Positions 1-8,365 of a stretch of 64,000 nucleotides of DNA are shown here, in pieces. Source of the DNA: an uncultured Phascolarctobacterium sp. (GTDB lineage: Bacteria; Bacillota; Negativicutes; Acidaminococcales; Acidaminococcaceae); assembly GCA_947630795.1 (NCBI GenBank), contig CANRJC010000007.1:1-64000 (forward strand), read 5' to 3'. Made by a program: the position numbers and the translations under genes. Numbering within the stretch: the stretch's first letter is position 1; each line of letters starts with the position of its first letter. Under the pieces are notes generated by a model. It saw only the letters and a program-made list of their open reading frames with translations. It searched no databases and was not told the origin of the DNA.

Positions 1-15
1 TATTTTGCATGATCA

Positions 16-40
16 GGGAAGGGGAAAACCCTTCCCTTTA
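16..40 (+). terminator. Intrinsic terminator of a gene left of the window
   Basis: An 8-bp perfect stem, GGGAAGGG (16-23) with CCCTTCCC (29-36), closes a five-base loop and is followed by TTTATTTTA. It reads as a plus-strand terminator for a gene that ends before the window begins. Confidence 0.7.
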
Positions 41-85
41 TTTTATTGAGCTTGCCAACGAAAATTATACACTAACCGCCCTTTT

Positions 86-116
86 GTAAAAGAAAACGCC
101 CCGCCTGCGGCGGCTC
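86..116 (-). terminator. Probable terminator of the secreted repeat protein gene
   Basis: On the minus strand a GC-rich hairpin (CCGCC/GGCGG, 101-113, extendable outward) is followed by GCGTTTTCTTTT. It lies about 50 nt past the stop codon at 165, where a terminator for that gene is expected. Confidence 0.5.
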
Positions 117-164
117 TCGCGAGCCTGCTTCAGACAAGGCGTAAAACTTTAAATTTTTTATCTC

Positions 165-1106
165 TCAGCTTGCGCTCTCCACTTCGCACACCACTCCCTG
201 CAGTTCGGTGTCGGCGGAAGTTTGCACGAAAGTTGAATCGCCTACGTTGATGATGGCAGGCGCTCCTTTCACGAAGGCCCCGCCCACGGCGCCGATGGGC
301 CCCAAGATGATCATGCCACCGATGGCAGCGCCGGCAGCGCCGGCTATGCTCTTAGCCTGCTGCTTGGCCAAGTCGCCCAAAGTGACGGGGATATCGCTGC
401 CGTCGATGGCTTCCACGTGGCTGAACTCGATATCTACGCGGCCGTCTTTACCGAAGATGCCGGGCTGCACCACTTTTTTCACGGTGCCCCACCCTTTGGC
501 TCCCTTGGGTATCACCAACACTTCGTTGGCGTAATAATTGTCGGCGGCTTTGAACTTCACCGTATCGCCGGCTCTGTTTTGCCGGGTGGAGAGCCCTTCG
601 GTGAATTCTATCTTCAACACCGTGTTGACGGGCAGCGTCACCTTTTGCACCGGCACCACCGCATTTTCATAAGAAGCCAATTTCAAAAGCTCGTCCAAAC
701 GGGCGCTGAGAGGTCCGGTCTTGGCAGTGCCCTCCACCAATCGCTCCAATTCTTCCACTCTGCTCTTGGCCGAGCCGCTGCCCTGATCGTTGCCCAGCCG
801 CCACTCCACCACATTCAGCCGAGTGCTGAAGCCGGCCTCGCTCTGCTCTGCCCCGCCGACAAGATAAGCGTGAAGATGATCGATCCTGTCGAGGATGGCG
901 TTGCCGGTGGCGGCGCCGTAAACATCGTCTTCCAAACTGTCTATGCGCTGCAACAAAGAGCCTGCCTGCTCCGTACCGTAAAGTTCTTTTTCCATGACGG
1001 CGATCTTTTCGGCGGCGGAAAGGTCTGCGCCCGCAGCCCAGACCGGAACGGCCGTATTGAGAGAAAAAAGTACTGCCAAAGCCAAGCTGGCTATTTTTTT
1101 GTGCAT
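165..1106 (-). CDS. Secreted protein with short YG/RID repeats, function unknown
   Basis: A protein of about 313 residues that I do not recognise by name. It opens with a typical signal peptide (MHKKIASLALAVLFSLN, cleavage near VWAAG). Residues about 30-145 contain several imperfect 25-40-residue repeats built on a pattern like [ED]xLYGxxxxGxxLxRIDxL, probably helical. The C-terminal part (about 155-310) is a compact domain that includes a glycine- and alanine-rich hydrophobic stretch (AGAAGAAIGGMIILGPIG) and could touch a membrane. The start is placed at the ATG at 1106 because GGAGG lies 8 nt before it; a GTG five codons upstream sits inside that ribosome binding site. An extended -10 element is found at 1184-1192. 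It is monocistronic, between hemL and the window edge. An envelope location is inferred from the signal peptide. Confidence 0.8.
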   Translation of the reverse strand: MHKKIASLALAVLFSLNTAVPVWAAGADLSAAEKIAVMEKELYGTEQAGSLLQRIDSLEDDVYGAATGNAILDRIDHLHAYLVGGAEQSEAGFSTRLNVVEWRLGNDQGSGSAKSRVEELERLVEGTAKTGPLSARLDELLKLASYENAVVPVQKVTLPVNTVLKIEFTEGLSTRQNRAGDTVKFKAADNYYANEVLVIPKGAKGWGTVKKVVQPGIFGKDGRVDIEFSHVEAIDGSDIPVTLGDLAKQQAKSIAGAAGAAIGGMIILGPIGAVGGAFVKGAPAIINVGDSTFVQTSADTELQGVVCEVESAS

Positions 1107-1183
1107 GTCAACAACCTCCACTCTCTCACGCCCGGCCTGCGCCGGGAATTTTTTCGAACTACATCAATGATCGCATTTTTTTC

Positions 1184-1192
1184 ATTATACCA
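1184..1192 (-). promoter_or_regulatory. Extended -10 promoter for the secreted repeat protein
   Basis: Minus strand reads TGGTATAAT, an extended -10 (TGn plus perfect TATAAT), about 80 nt before the start codon. No good -35 is visible, as is usual for extended -10 promoters. Confidence 0.5.
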
Positions 1193-1349
1193 CAACATAT
1201 CGTGAAAAGGTAGACTGCCCTCGCCTAAATATATTGCTCGGAAGATCTTCTCCGGCTTCTTTGCAGCACGAGATGAAATTTTTGCGCCCTTCGTTTCATA
1301 GGTCATCTCGTTTCGTTTCACTGAAAAATTTTTTGCGAGCGATTTTAAA

Positions 1350-2642
1350 TCAACACCGGGCCGCTTTCTTAAAAGCTTCGGCTGCGGCGGCGATGGTTTT
1401 TTCGATGTCCTCTGCGCTGTGAGCCAACGAAAGAAAGTTGGTCTCGAATTGAGAAGGCGGCAGGTATATCCCCTGCTCCAACATGGCATGGAAGTAGATA
1501 CCGAAGGCTCGAAGATCGCAGGCAGCGGCAGTGGCATAATCTTTAACCGATCCTGCGCTGAAAAAAACGGTGAACATACTGCCCAAACGATGCACTTGCA
1601 CCGGCACTCCCGCCCGCTTGGCAGCTTTGGCCAAGCCGCCGCAGAGGATGGCCGTCTTCGATTCCAATTCTTCGCACACTTTGTGCTCTTCCATATAACG
1701 AAGAGCAGCCAAGCCGGCAGCCATGGCCAGTGGGTTGCCGCTCAAAGTACCGGCCTGATACATGGGCCCGGCCGGCGACACCAGCTCCATTATCTTCCGT
1801 TTGCCTCCGTAGGCAGCCACCGGCAGGCCGCCGCCTATCACTTTACCTAAACAAGTGATGTCAGAGTCTATATCGTAGAGGCTCTGGGAGCCGCCCTGAC
1901 TGCTGCGAAAACCGCTCATCACTTCATCGCAGATCAAAAGTGCCCCATAAGCCCTCGTAACTTCCCGCACTGTTTCCAAATAGCCTTCTTCGGGCAGCAC
2001 CAAGCCCATATTGCCAGGAGTGGGCTCGATGATCACGGCGGCGATCTCTTTTCCCCGCTCTGCAAAAAGTTTTTTTAAAGCGGGGACATCATTGAAGGAG
2101 AGAGTGAGAGTGGTGGCGGCCACAGCTTGCGGCACCCCGGGAGAATCGGGCACGCCCATGGTGGCGGCGCCGCTGCCTGCCTTCACCAGCAGACTATCGT
2201 GATGGCCGTGATAGCAGCCGATGAATTTGACGATGCAGTCTCGGCCGGTGTAGGCCCGAGCCAAGCGCAGAGCGCTCATAGTGGCTTCGGTGCCGCTGTT
2301 CACCATCCGCACCAGCTCCATAGAAGGCACCAGACGGCACACCAGTCGAGCCAATTCTGTTTCTGCCAAAGTGGGAGCTCCGTAGGAAGTTCCCCGCTCT
2401 GCCGCTTCCTTGACAGCGGCGGTTACACAGGGAGCCCCGTGCCCCAAGAGCAGAGGGCCGTAGCTCATCACATAATCGATGTATTCGTTGCCGTCGATGT
2501 CGTAGATCTTGCTGCCGCGACCGCCGACGATGAAGGGAGGTGTGCCTCCCACATTTTTAAAAGAGCGCACCGGGCTGTTCACTCCGCCCGGTATATATTT
2601 TTTGGCCTCGGCAAAAGCTGCGGCCGATTTAGTGAGTTCCAT
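1350..2642 (-). CDS. hemL: Glutamate-1-semialdehyde 2,1-aminomutase
   Basis: PLP enzyme that converts glutamate-1-semialdehyde to 5-aminolevulinate, the second step of the C5 tetrapyrrole route. The 430-residue product has the usual family length. The N-terminus ([19 protein letters not shown]) is near consensus, followed by [19 protein letters not shown], then [26 protein letters not shown], and the PLP lysine region [17 protein letters not shown]. It is the last gene of the minus-strand tetrapyrrole operon, 32 nt after hemB, with GAGGTAGG upstream of its ATG. With hemA in the same operon it supplies aminolevulinate for hemB. Identification is secure. Confidence 0.96.
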   Translation of the reverse strand: MELTKSAAAFAEAKKYIPGGVNSPVRSFKNVGGTPPFIVGGRGSKIYDIDGNEYIDYVMSYGPLLLGHGAPCVTAAVKEAAERGTSYGAPTLAETELARLVCRLVPSMELVRMVNSGTEATMSALRLARAYTGRDCIVKFIGCYHGHHDSLLVKAGSGAATMGVPDSPGVPQAVAATTLTLSFNDVPALKKLFAERGKEIAAVIIEPTPGNMGLVLPEEGYLETVREVTRAYGALLICDEVMSGFRSSQGGSQSLYDIDSDITCLGKVIGGGLPVAAYGGKRKIMELVSPAGPMYQAGTLSGNPLAMAAGLAALRYMEEHKVCEELESKTAILCGGLAKAAKRAGVPVQVHRLGSMFTVFFSAGSVKDYATAAACDLRAFGIYFHAMLEQGIYLPPSQFETNFLSLAHSAEDIEKTIAAAAEAFKKAARC

Positions 2643-2674
2643 GAGCCTACCTCAAAAATTTTCTCGAAAATTTT

Positions 2675-3652
2675 TTACTGCTCCCGCAGCCAGCGAGCCA
2701 CATCCAAACTGTGATAGGTGATGATCATCTTGGCCCCGGCCCGTTTGAAAGCCGTCATGATCTCCATGACGATGCGTTTCTCATCGATCCAGCCCTTTTC
2801 AGCGGCGGCCTTGACCATGGCATATTCGCCGCTCACGTTATAAACGCAAAGAGGCCGATTAAAGGTCTCGCGGTGCCGTCGCACTACATCCAAAAAGGCC
2901 AGCGCCGGCTTCACCATGATTATATCCGCTCCTTCTTCGATATCAAGGGCCGTTTCTCTTAAGGCTTCATCACTGTTCGCGGGATCCATTTGGTAGCCCT
3001 TTCTGTCGCCGGCTGCGGGAGCGGAATCGGCGGCGGCCCGGAAGGGCCCGTAAAAAGCAGAGGCATATTTGGCGCTATAGGCCATGATGGCCACATGAGG
3101 ATAATCGTTTTCGTCCAAACATTTTCTGATGGCCTGCACATAGCCGTCCATCATGTTGGAGGGAGCGACGATGTCTGCCCCCGCCCGGGCATGAGAAAGA
3201 GCTACCTTGGCCATGAACGGCAGGGTGGCGTCGTTGTTCACCGTGCAATTTTCCAACACACCGCAGTGACCGTGGTCTGTATATTCGCACAGGCACACGT
3301 CGGTGATGAGCACCAACTCCGGGTACTGTTGTTTGATCAGGCGGCAGGCCTGCTGCACCGGCTCGTTATCGTCCCAGCCGGAAGATCCCACCGCATCTTT
3401 ATAAGAAGGGAGCCCGAAGAGCAGCACCGCCGGTATGCCCAGCTTCACCGCTTCTCCCACCGGTTCCAGCACTCGGTCCACCGACCAATGATAGTTGCCG
3501 GGCAGAGAAGAGATCTCGTTTTTGATATTGCTGCCGGGCACCACGAAGAGAGGGTAGATAAGATCTTTTACCGACAGACTCGTCTCTCTGATCATCGCCC
3601 GCAGATTTTCGCCGGCCCGGGTACGCCGAGGCCGATAGATGGGAAAGCCCAT
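2675..3652 (-). CDS. hemB: Delta-aminolevulinic acid dehydratase (porphobilinogen synthase)
   Basis: Condenses two 5-aminolevulinates to porphobilinogen. The 325-residue product shows family landmarks in order: YPLFVVPGSNIKNEISSLPG near the N-terminus, a metal-site stretch with cysteines (LITDVCLCEYTDHGHCGVL), the first Schiff-base lysine region (AIMAYSAKYASAFYGPFR) and the second (GADIIMVKPALAFLDVVRR). The cysteine pattern fits the zinc-dependent type. Two in-frame ATGs exist. The one at 3658 overlaps the upstream TGA but is only 1 nt from AGGAGG; the one at 3652 has a 7-nt spacing and is preferred. It follows cobA-hemD directly and precedes hemL. Confidence 0.96.
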   Translation of the reverse strand: MGFPIYRPRRTRAGENLRAMIRETSLSVKDLIYPLFVVPGSNIKNEISSLPGNYHWSVDRVLEPVGEAVKLGIPAVLLFGLPSYKDAVGSSGWDDNEPVQQACRLIKQQYPELVLITDVCLCEYTDHGHCGVLENCTVNNDATLPFMAKVALSHARAGADIVAPSNMMDGYVQAIRKCLDENDYPHVAIMAYSAKYASAFYGPFRAAADSAPAAGDRKGYQMDPANSDEALRETALDIEEGADIIMVKPALAFLDVVRRHRETFNRPLCVYNVSGEYAMVKAAAEKGWIDEKRIVMEIMTAFKRAGAKMIITYHSLDVARWLREQ

Positions 3653-3654
3653 GT

Positions 3655-5196
3655 TCATTCCTCCTCTTTGTTTTTTTCTTGAGCTATATAAGTGTTGATA
3701 GCCTCGACGAGGCCGTCGACGGTATAAATTTTTGCCACAATCTTTGCTTCAAAGCCCGCTTCTTTTAAAGCAGCGGCGGTCACAGGACCGATGGCGGCCA
3801 ACACTGCTTTTTGCAACAAAGAACGCTTCGGCCCCAAAAGTTTTAACAAATTGCGAACAGTAGAAGAACTGGTAAAGGTCACCACCGGCCTCTTCGTCTC
3901 TTGCAAAGCGGTCAGCACTTCGTCTGCAGAGCTTTCATTCATTACCGTTTCGTAAGCGGGGATAACGTCTACCTCTGCTCCTTGCGCCGCTAAGAGCCGG
4001 GGCAAGACCTCGCGAGCTTCTTTCGCCCGCGGCAAGAGTATCTTCGAGCCGGGGCCCACGCAAGGAGCGATGGCTTCGGCCAATCCTTCTGCCCGAAATG
4101 AGGCAGGCAGGGCATCGACTGCTATGCCATGCTCGTTTAATGCGGCGGCTGTGGCACTGCCGATGGCACCGATCTTACACGGGGCGAGAGCCCTTGTGTC
4201 TTTACCGGCCAGCTTCAGCCGCCGGAAAAAATATTTCACGCCGTTGACGCTGGTGAAAAGGAGCCACTCATATTCTTTTAAAGAAGCGATGGCTCGATCT
4301 AAGGGGCCGTAGTCTTTGACAGGCACCGTTTTGATGGCGGGAGCCTCCACTGCTTTAGCCCCCAGTTCCAGCAGACGACGGCTCAAAGTGCCGGCCTGAC
4401 TTCCGGCCCTGGTCACGATGATCGTCTGCCCCCACAGAGGTTTATTATCGAACCAACGCAGCTTATCTCTCAAGCGTACCACTTCTCCCACGAGGAAGAT
4501 GGCCGGAGGTTCGATGCCGTATTTTTTCACCGTTGCCGCAGCCTCGGCCAATGTCGTCACCCAAGTCTGCTGCTCCGGGTGTGTGCCCCAGCGGATGATG
4601 GCTGCGGGGCAGGTGGCGGCGCGGCCGTTTTTCATCAATTGTGCGCTGATCTTTTCGATATTTTCTACGCCCATCAAAAAAACGAGGGTGTCTGTCGCTG
4701 TGGCCAATTTCTCCCATTTGACGGAAGAAGTTTCTTTCGCGGGATCTTCGTGACCGGTGATCACTGCAAAAGAGGCCGCAACTTTTCTGTGAGTGACGGG
4801 TATGCCCGCATAAGCCGCCACGGCGATAGCCGAAGTGATGCCGGGGACGAATTCAAAAGAGATATCTGCTTCAGCCAAAGCGAGAGCTTCTTCTCCCCCT
4901 CTGCCGAAGACCAGAGGATCGCCGCCTTTTAAGCGGGCCACCTGCAGTCCTTCTTGCGCCAAAGTCACCAAAAGTTCGTTGATATCTTCCTGCCGCATGG
5001 TGTGTTTTGAACTGGCTTTGCCCACGTAAACGAAGCGGGCATCGGGCCGGCAGTGATGCAAGATGCCGGGCTCGGCCAAACGATCGTACACCACTGCGTC
5101 TGCCAGTGCCAAACATTCTTTGGCCCGCAGAGTGAGAAGACCCGGGTCTCCCGGTCCCGCCCCGATCAAATAAACTTTTCCCTCTGCTTTCTTCAT
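3655..5196 (-). CDS. cobA-hemD: Fused uroporphyrinogen-III C-methyltransferase / uroporphyrinogen-III synthase
   Basis: A 513-residue bifunctional protein. The N-terminal half is a SUMT: KVYLIGAGPGDPGLLTLRAK is the SAM-binding start and LKGGDPLVFGRGGEE is the second SAM motif, so it makes precorrin-2 from uroporphyrinogen III. The C-terminal half from about residue 255 (TIIVTRAGSQAGTLSRRLLE) is HemD, which cyclises hydroxymethylbilane to uroporphyrinogen III. The same fusion is known in Firmicutes. The reading frame stays open upstream into hemC, but the ATG at 5196 has GAGGAG 7 nt before it and matches the family N-terminus. The product feeds siroheme or cobalamin rather than heme; a separate branch enzyme lies at the head of the operon (7457-8101). 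Confidence 0.94.
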   Translation of the reverse strand: MKKAEGKVYLIGAGPGDPGLLTLRAKECLALADAVVYDRLAEPGILHHCRPDARFVYVGKASSKHTMRQEDINELLVTLAQEGLQVARLKGGDPLVFGRGGEEALALAEADISFEFVPGITSAIAVAAYAGIPVTHRKVAASFAVITGHEDPAKETSSVKWEKLATATDTLVFLMGVENIEKISAQLMKNGRAATCPAAIIRWGTHPEQQTWVTTLAEAAATVKKYGIEPPAIFLVGEVVRLRDKLRWFDNKPLWGQTIIVTRAGSQAGTLSRRLLELGAKAVEAPAIKTVPVKDYGPLDRAIASLKEYEWLLFTSVNGVKYFFRRLKLAGKDTRALAPCKIGAIGSATAAALNEHGIAVDALPASFRAEGLAEAIAPCVGPGSKILLPRAKEAREVLPRLLAAQGAEVDVIPAYETVMNESSADEVLTALQETKRPVVTFTSSSTVRNLLKLLGPKRSLLQKAVLAAIGPVTAAALKEAGFEAKIVAKIYTVDGLVEAINTYIAQEKNKEEE

Positions 5197-5285
5197 ACAT
5201 ATGCTCCTCTGAACAGTATTTACCCGATCGGCATGAGCTTTTTTTAAAGAGCCGCCTTTTGCGAAAAGCTTTTCTTTGCTCGCTC

Positions 5286-6212
5286 TTAAAGAAGACCCGT
5301 TTCCCGCAAAATATCGCGGCCGCCGGCACTTAGCATTTCTTCCGCCAATTTTTCGGCCAATTCTTTTCCGCAAAGAGCTGCTCCTTCGGTCTTGCGCTTG
5401 ATCGCTTTTTTGCCGTCCAATGATGCGATCAACGCCGTCAAAATTATTTTTTCGCCTATCAAAGAGGCATGAACACCAACGGGCACTTGACAGCCTCCGC
5501 CGATAAGGGCGAGGAAGGCCCGCTCGGCCGCCGTGGCCAGAGCCGTCTTTTCATCGTGAAGCGCAGCTAAAAGTTCTAAAGTTTCTTCATCGGCTGCGCG
5601 ACATTCTGCCGCCAAAGCTCCCTGCCCCACGGCCGGCAGCATGAGGTCATAGGGCAGTATCTCTTTGATCTTTTTTTCGTAGCCTAAACGCTGTAGCCCC
5701 GCCGCCGCCAAAATGAGGGCGTCGAGATGACCGTCGCTCACTTTTTGCAGACGGGTATCCACATTGCCCCGCACATCCACCACGTTAAGGTCCGGCCTCA
5801 GGGCCAGCAATTGCGCCCGGCGGCGCAGACTGGAAGTACCCACCTTCGCCCCGAAAGGCAAAGCTTTGAGGCTTGCATATTTTTCACTGACCAAAGCGTC
5901 TTTTGTCTCTGCTCTTTGAGTGACGGCCCCTATAATGAGGCCCGCAGGCAACACTGTGGGCAGATCTTTCAAACTGTGGACCGCTATGTCGATGCTGCCG
6001 TCCAAAAGCGCCCGCTCCAATTCTTTGGTGAAGAGCCCTTTGCCTCCTATCTTGGCCAAAGGAGCGTCCAACACTTTGTCTCCCTTGGTCACGATCTTTA
6101 CGAGCTCTATCTCCAGTTCAGGATGAGATTTTTTCAAACGATCCGCCACATGCAAGCTCTGCCACAGAGCCAGCTTGCTTTGTCTAGTCCCAATTTTCAA
6201 TACGGTCTTCAT
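5286..6212 (-). CDS. hemC: Hydroxymethylbilane synthase (porphobilinogen deaminase)
   Basis: Polymerises four porphobilinogens to hydroxymethylbilane on a dipyrromethane cofactor. Landmarks of the 308-residue product are KIGTRQSKLALWQS, GGKGLFTKELERALLDG, AVHSLKDLPT, GTSSLRRRAQLL and a late GGGCQVPVG, whose cysteine carries the cofactor. The start ATG at 6212 has GAGGAG at good spacing and lies 29 nt inside the end of hemA, so the two are probably translationally coupled. Next in the operon comes cobA-hemD after an 89-nt gap. Confidence 0.96.
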   Translation of the reverse strand: MKTVLKIGTRQSKLALWQSLHVADRLKKSHPELEIELVKIVTKGDKVLDAPLAKIGGKGLFTKELERALLDGSIDIAVHSLKDLPTVLPAGLIIGAVTQRAETKDALVSEKYASLKALPFGAKVGTSSLRRRAQLLALRPDLNVVDVRGNVDTRLQKVSDGHLDALILAAAGLQRLGYEKKIKEILPYDLMLPAVGQGALAAECRAADEETLELLAALHDEKTALATAAERAFLALIGGGCQVPVGVHASLIGEKIILTALIASLDGKKAIKRKTEGAALCGKELAEKLAEEMLSAGGRDILRETGLL

Positions 6213-7488
6213 CGCCGAACTCCTCGCCCTCCGCTTCCAGCTGGAAAATGCGGCTCAGCCACATTTTGTACTCTTCTTCTTCGCCCGTGCCGGCCACGGC
6301 GTTGAGGGCCTTCATGGGCTCCCGCAAAATTTTATGCTCCAGCCGCTTGCTGAACTGCTCGATGAGCCGCCGCTCTTCTTCTGTCAGACCGGGCATTTTG
6401 CCGAAAGCTTTTTTCAAAAGGTGCTGACGGAAAAAGTTCATCTTGTCGTGGAGCCGCACCATCACCGGCCGCACCGTATAATAGCGCAGCCTTTCTTTCA
6501 AAGCGGTTATCTCTTCTTCGATCAGCTTCTCGGCGGCTGCGGCCTCCCCGGCCCGCAACTGTCTGTTGTTGTCCACCACGTTTTCCAGATCGTCGATATT
6601 GTAAACGGTGACCCCTTCCATTTCGTCCAAACGGGGATCGACGTCTCGGGGCACGGCGATGTCGATGAGCACCAGCGGCCGTCCCCGACGGGCCGGCAGC
6701 AGCGGTCCCAGCTTTTCTGCCGTGAGCACGTAATGAGGAGCGCCGGTGGACGTGATGATGATGTCGGCCTCGGTGGCCTGAGCGAAAAGTTCCCGATAGG
6801 GTATGGCCTGCCCGCCGAATTTTTGCGCCAGTTCTTTGGCATGATCGAAATTGCGGTTGCTGACGATGATGCTGCGGGCTCCTTTATCGATGAGATGACG
6901 GGCGGTGAGCTCGCTGACGGTGCCGGCTCCCACCACCAAGATGCGGGCCTTGCTGAGCTCTCCCAAAATTTTTATGGCCAGATCTACCGCCGCCGAAGAG
7001 ACCGAAACGCTGTTATAGGCAATCTTGGTCTCGGTGCGCACTCTCTTGCCTACGGCGATGGCTCTGTTCAAAAGCGTGTTGAGGATGACGCCGGTATGTC
7101 CTCCTTCCCGGGCGGTACGATAAGCCCCTTTCAATTGATTGAGGATCTGCCCCTCGCCGATGATGAGAGAGTCCAAGCTGGCCGCCACTTTGAAAATGTG
7201 GCGCACGCATTGAGTGCCGGACAAATTATAAAAGCAGGCCGGATCGAAATCGGGGCCGGCCTGTCTGTGTACTGCTTCTTTCAAAAGAGGCAGAGCCGTC
7301 TCCGGATCGTCCAACACTGCGTAAAATTCGGTGCGGTTGCAGGTGGCAAGCAACAAAGCCTCGCTGACTCCGTCCAAATTGGAAAGTTCTTCCAAGGCCG
7401 CAGGCAGCTGTTCTTTGCCGAAGCTGAAGCGCTCCCGCACTTCTACCGGAGCCGTTTTATGGTTGAGACCGATAACGATCAATTTCAT
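6184..7488 (-). CDS. hemA: Glutamyl-tRNA reductase
   Basis: First committed enzyme of the C5 route: NADPH reduction of glutamyl-tRNA to glutamate-1-semialdehyde. The 434-residue product starts MKLIVIGLNHKTAPVEVRE, carries the catalytic cysteine in LLATCNRTEFYAV near residue 50, SLIIGEGQILNQLK, and the NADPH Rossmann motif LVVGAGTVSELTARHL. It overlaps the gene before it by about 32 nt and the following hemC by 29 nt, so the whole operon is tightly packed. Confidence 0.96.
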   Translation of the reverse strand: MKLIVIGLNHKTAPVEVRERFSFGKEQLPAALEELSNLDGVSEALLLATCNRTEFYAVLDDPETALPLLKEAVHRQAGPDFDPACFYNLSGTQCVRHIFKVAASLDSLIIGEGQILNQLKGAYRTAREGGHTGVILNTLLNRAIAVGKRVRTETKIAYNSVSVSSAAVDLAIKILGELSKARILVVGAGTVSELTARHLIDKGARSIIVSNRNFDHAKELAQKFGGQAIPYRELFAQATEADIIITSTGAPHYVLTAEKLGPLLPARRGRPLVLIDIAVPRDVDPRLDEMEGVTVYNIDDLENVVDNNRQLRAGEAAAAEKLIEEEITALKERLRYYTVRPVMVRLHDKMNFFRQHLLKKAFGKMPGLTEEERRLIEQFSKRLEHKILREPMKALNAVAGTGEEEEYKMWLSRIFQLEAEGEEFGDEDRIENWD

Positions 7489-8101
7489 TTGCGATCAGCT
7501 CCTTTGCCTGCTGCTCTTGCCCCTTGAGCACCATGTCGATAAATTTTTCATTCAAGATGCGCCGCCAAAAAAGCTGCCGCTTTGCAAAGACCGGTTCTTT
7601 CTTGTGCAGGCGTTGCCTTTCTTCGAGCAAAAATTTTTCCGAGTCGACGAAGTGTTTTTTTAAAATCTCGCCTAAATAATCTCTTAACAGTCTGCTGAAG
7701 GCGGCGAAACCGCTGGTGACGGCTAGGTGTAAGTCGCCTTCTTGCCAATGAGCGGGAACTGTGAAGTTACCTTTTTCCGGCCGGCTCACGTTGTTGCACA
7801 AAAAAGGAGCGGCGGCGGCGATAGCATCGTTCAATTCTTCATCGTCGGTGGCCGCCACCGTCAAGAAGGCTCCCTTCAGCAAAGAGGGCTCAAAAGAGCA
7901 GCGGCAAAGGCTGCACTGCCCCGGCCAAGCTGCCGCCGCAGCCTCCAAAGCGGGGCAAAAATTTAAAGCCGCCACCCGCACCCGCGCCCCGGCCTCGCAG
8001 AGGCTCCGCAATTTGCGGGCCGCCACCGGGCCGCCGCCTACGATGAGGCAATCTTTGCCGCCGATATTCAATATAACGGGATAATCGAAGCCTGCTGTCA
8101 A
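7457..8101 (-). CDS. Precorrin-2 dehydrogenase / sirohydrochlorin ferrochelatase-like protein (CysG N-terminal type)
   Basis: About 214 residues of the Met8/CysG-N family, which oxidises precorrin-2 to sirohydrochlorin and in some members inserts iron. The start YPVILNIGGKDCLIVGGGPVAARK is the typical NAD-binding Rossmann opening, followed by LKGAFLTVAATDDEELN and NNVSRPEKGNFTVPA, where the family usually has a catalytic aspartate nearby. The end of the protein is variable and lysine-rich. It is first in the tetrapyrrole operon and, with the CobA half of 3655-5196, completes the siroheme branch. The start is the TTG at 8101: GAGG lies exactly 8 nt upstream, while the GTG/ATG pair at 8110/8107 overlaps or abuts it. 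Chelatase activity is not shown by the sequence. Confidence 0.87.
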   Translation of the reverse strand: MTAGFDYPVILNIGGKDCLIVGGGPVAARKLRSLCEAGARVRVAALNFCPALEAAAAAWPGQCSLCRCSFEPSLLKGAFLTVAATDDEELNDAIAAAAPFLCNNVSRPEKGNFTVPAHWQEGDLHLAVTSGFAAFSRLLRDYLGEILKKHFVDSEKFLLEERQRLHKKEPVFAKRQLFWRRILNEKFIDMVLKGQEQQAKELIANEIDRYRSQP

Positions 8102-8289
8102 TAGCATCACCTCGCGGCGCCGAAGCCGCCGCTCTTTTTTCCGACGAAAAATATTTTATCATATCCGCCGTTATATTACCAGTCTTCGGCCTTCGCCCAA
8201 AGCTGCAAGTTGCAAAGCTCGCAGACGAAGAATTTTTCTAAGAGCGAGAGAGCCGCCGCGCCTTTGCTTTTTTCTTGCGCCTGCTCGCC

Positions 8290-8335
8290 AAAAAGAAAAG
8301 ACAAAAGCAAAGAGACAGCCCTTTTGAGCTGTCTC
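8290..8335 (-). terminator. Terminator of the aminotransferase gene
   Basis: Minus strand forms AGAGACAGC/GCTGTCTCT (8311-8335, 9 bp) followed by TTGCTTTTGTCTTTTCTTTTT. It lies 30 nt past the stop of the gene at 8366-9544. Confidence 0.7.
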
Positions 8336-8365
8336 TTGATGTCAAAATATTTTTGACTTAGCGCC

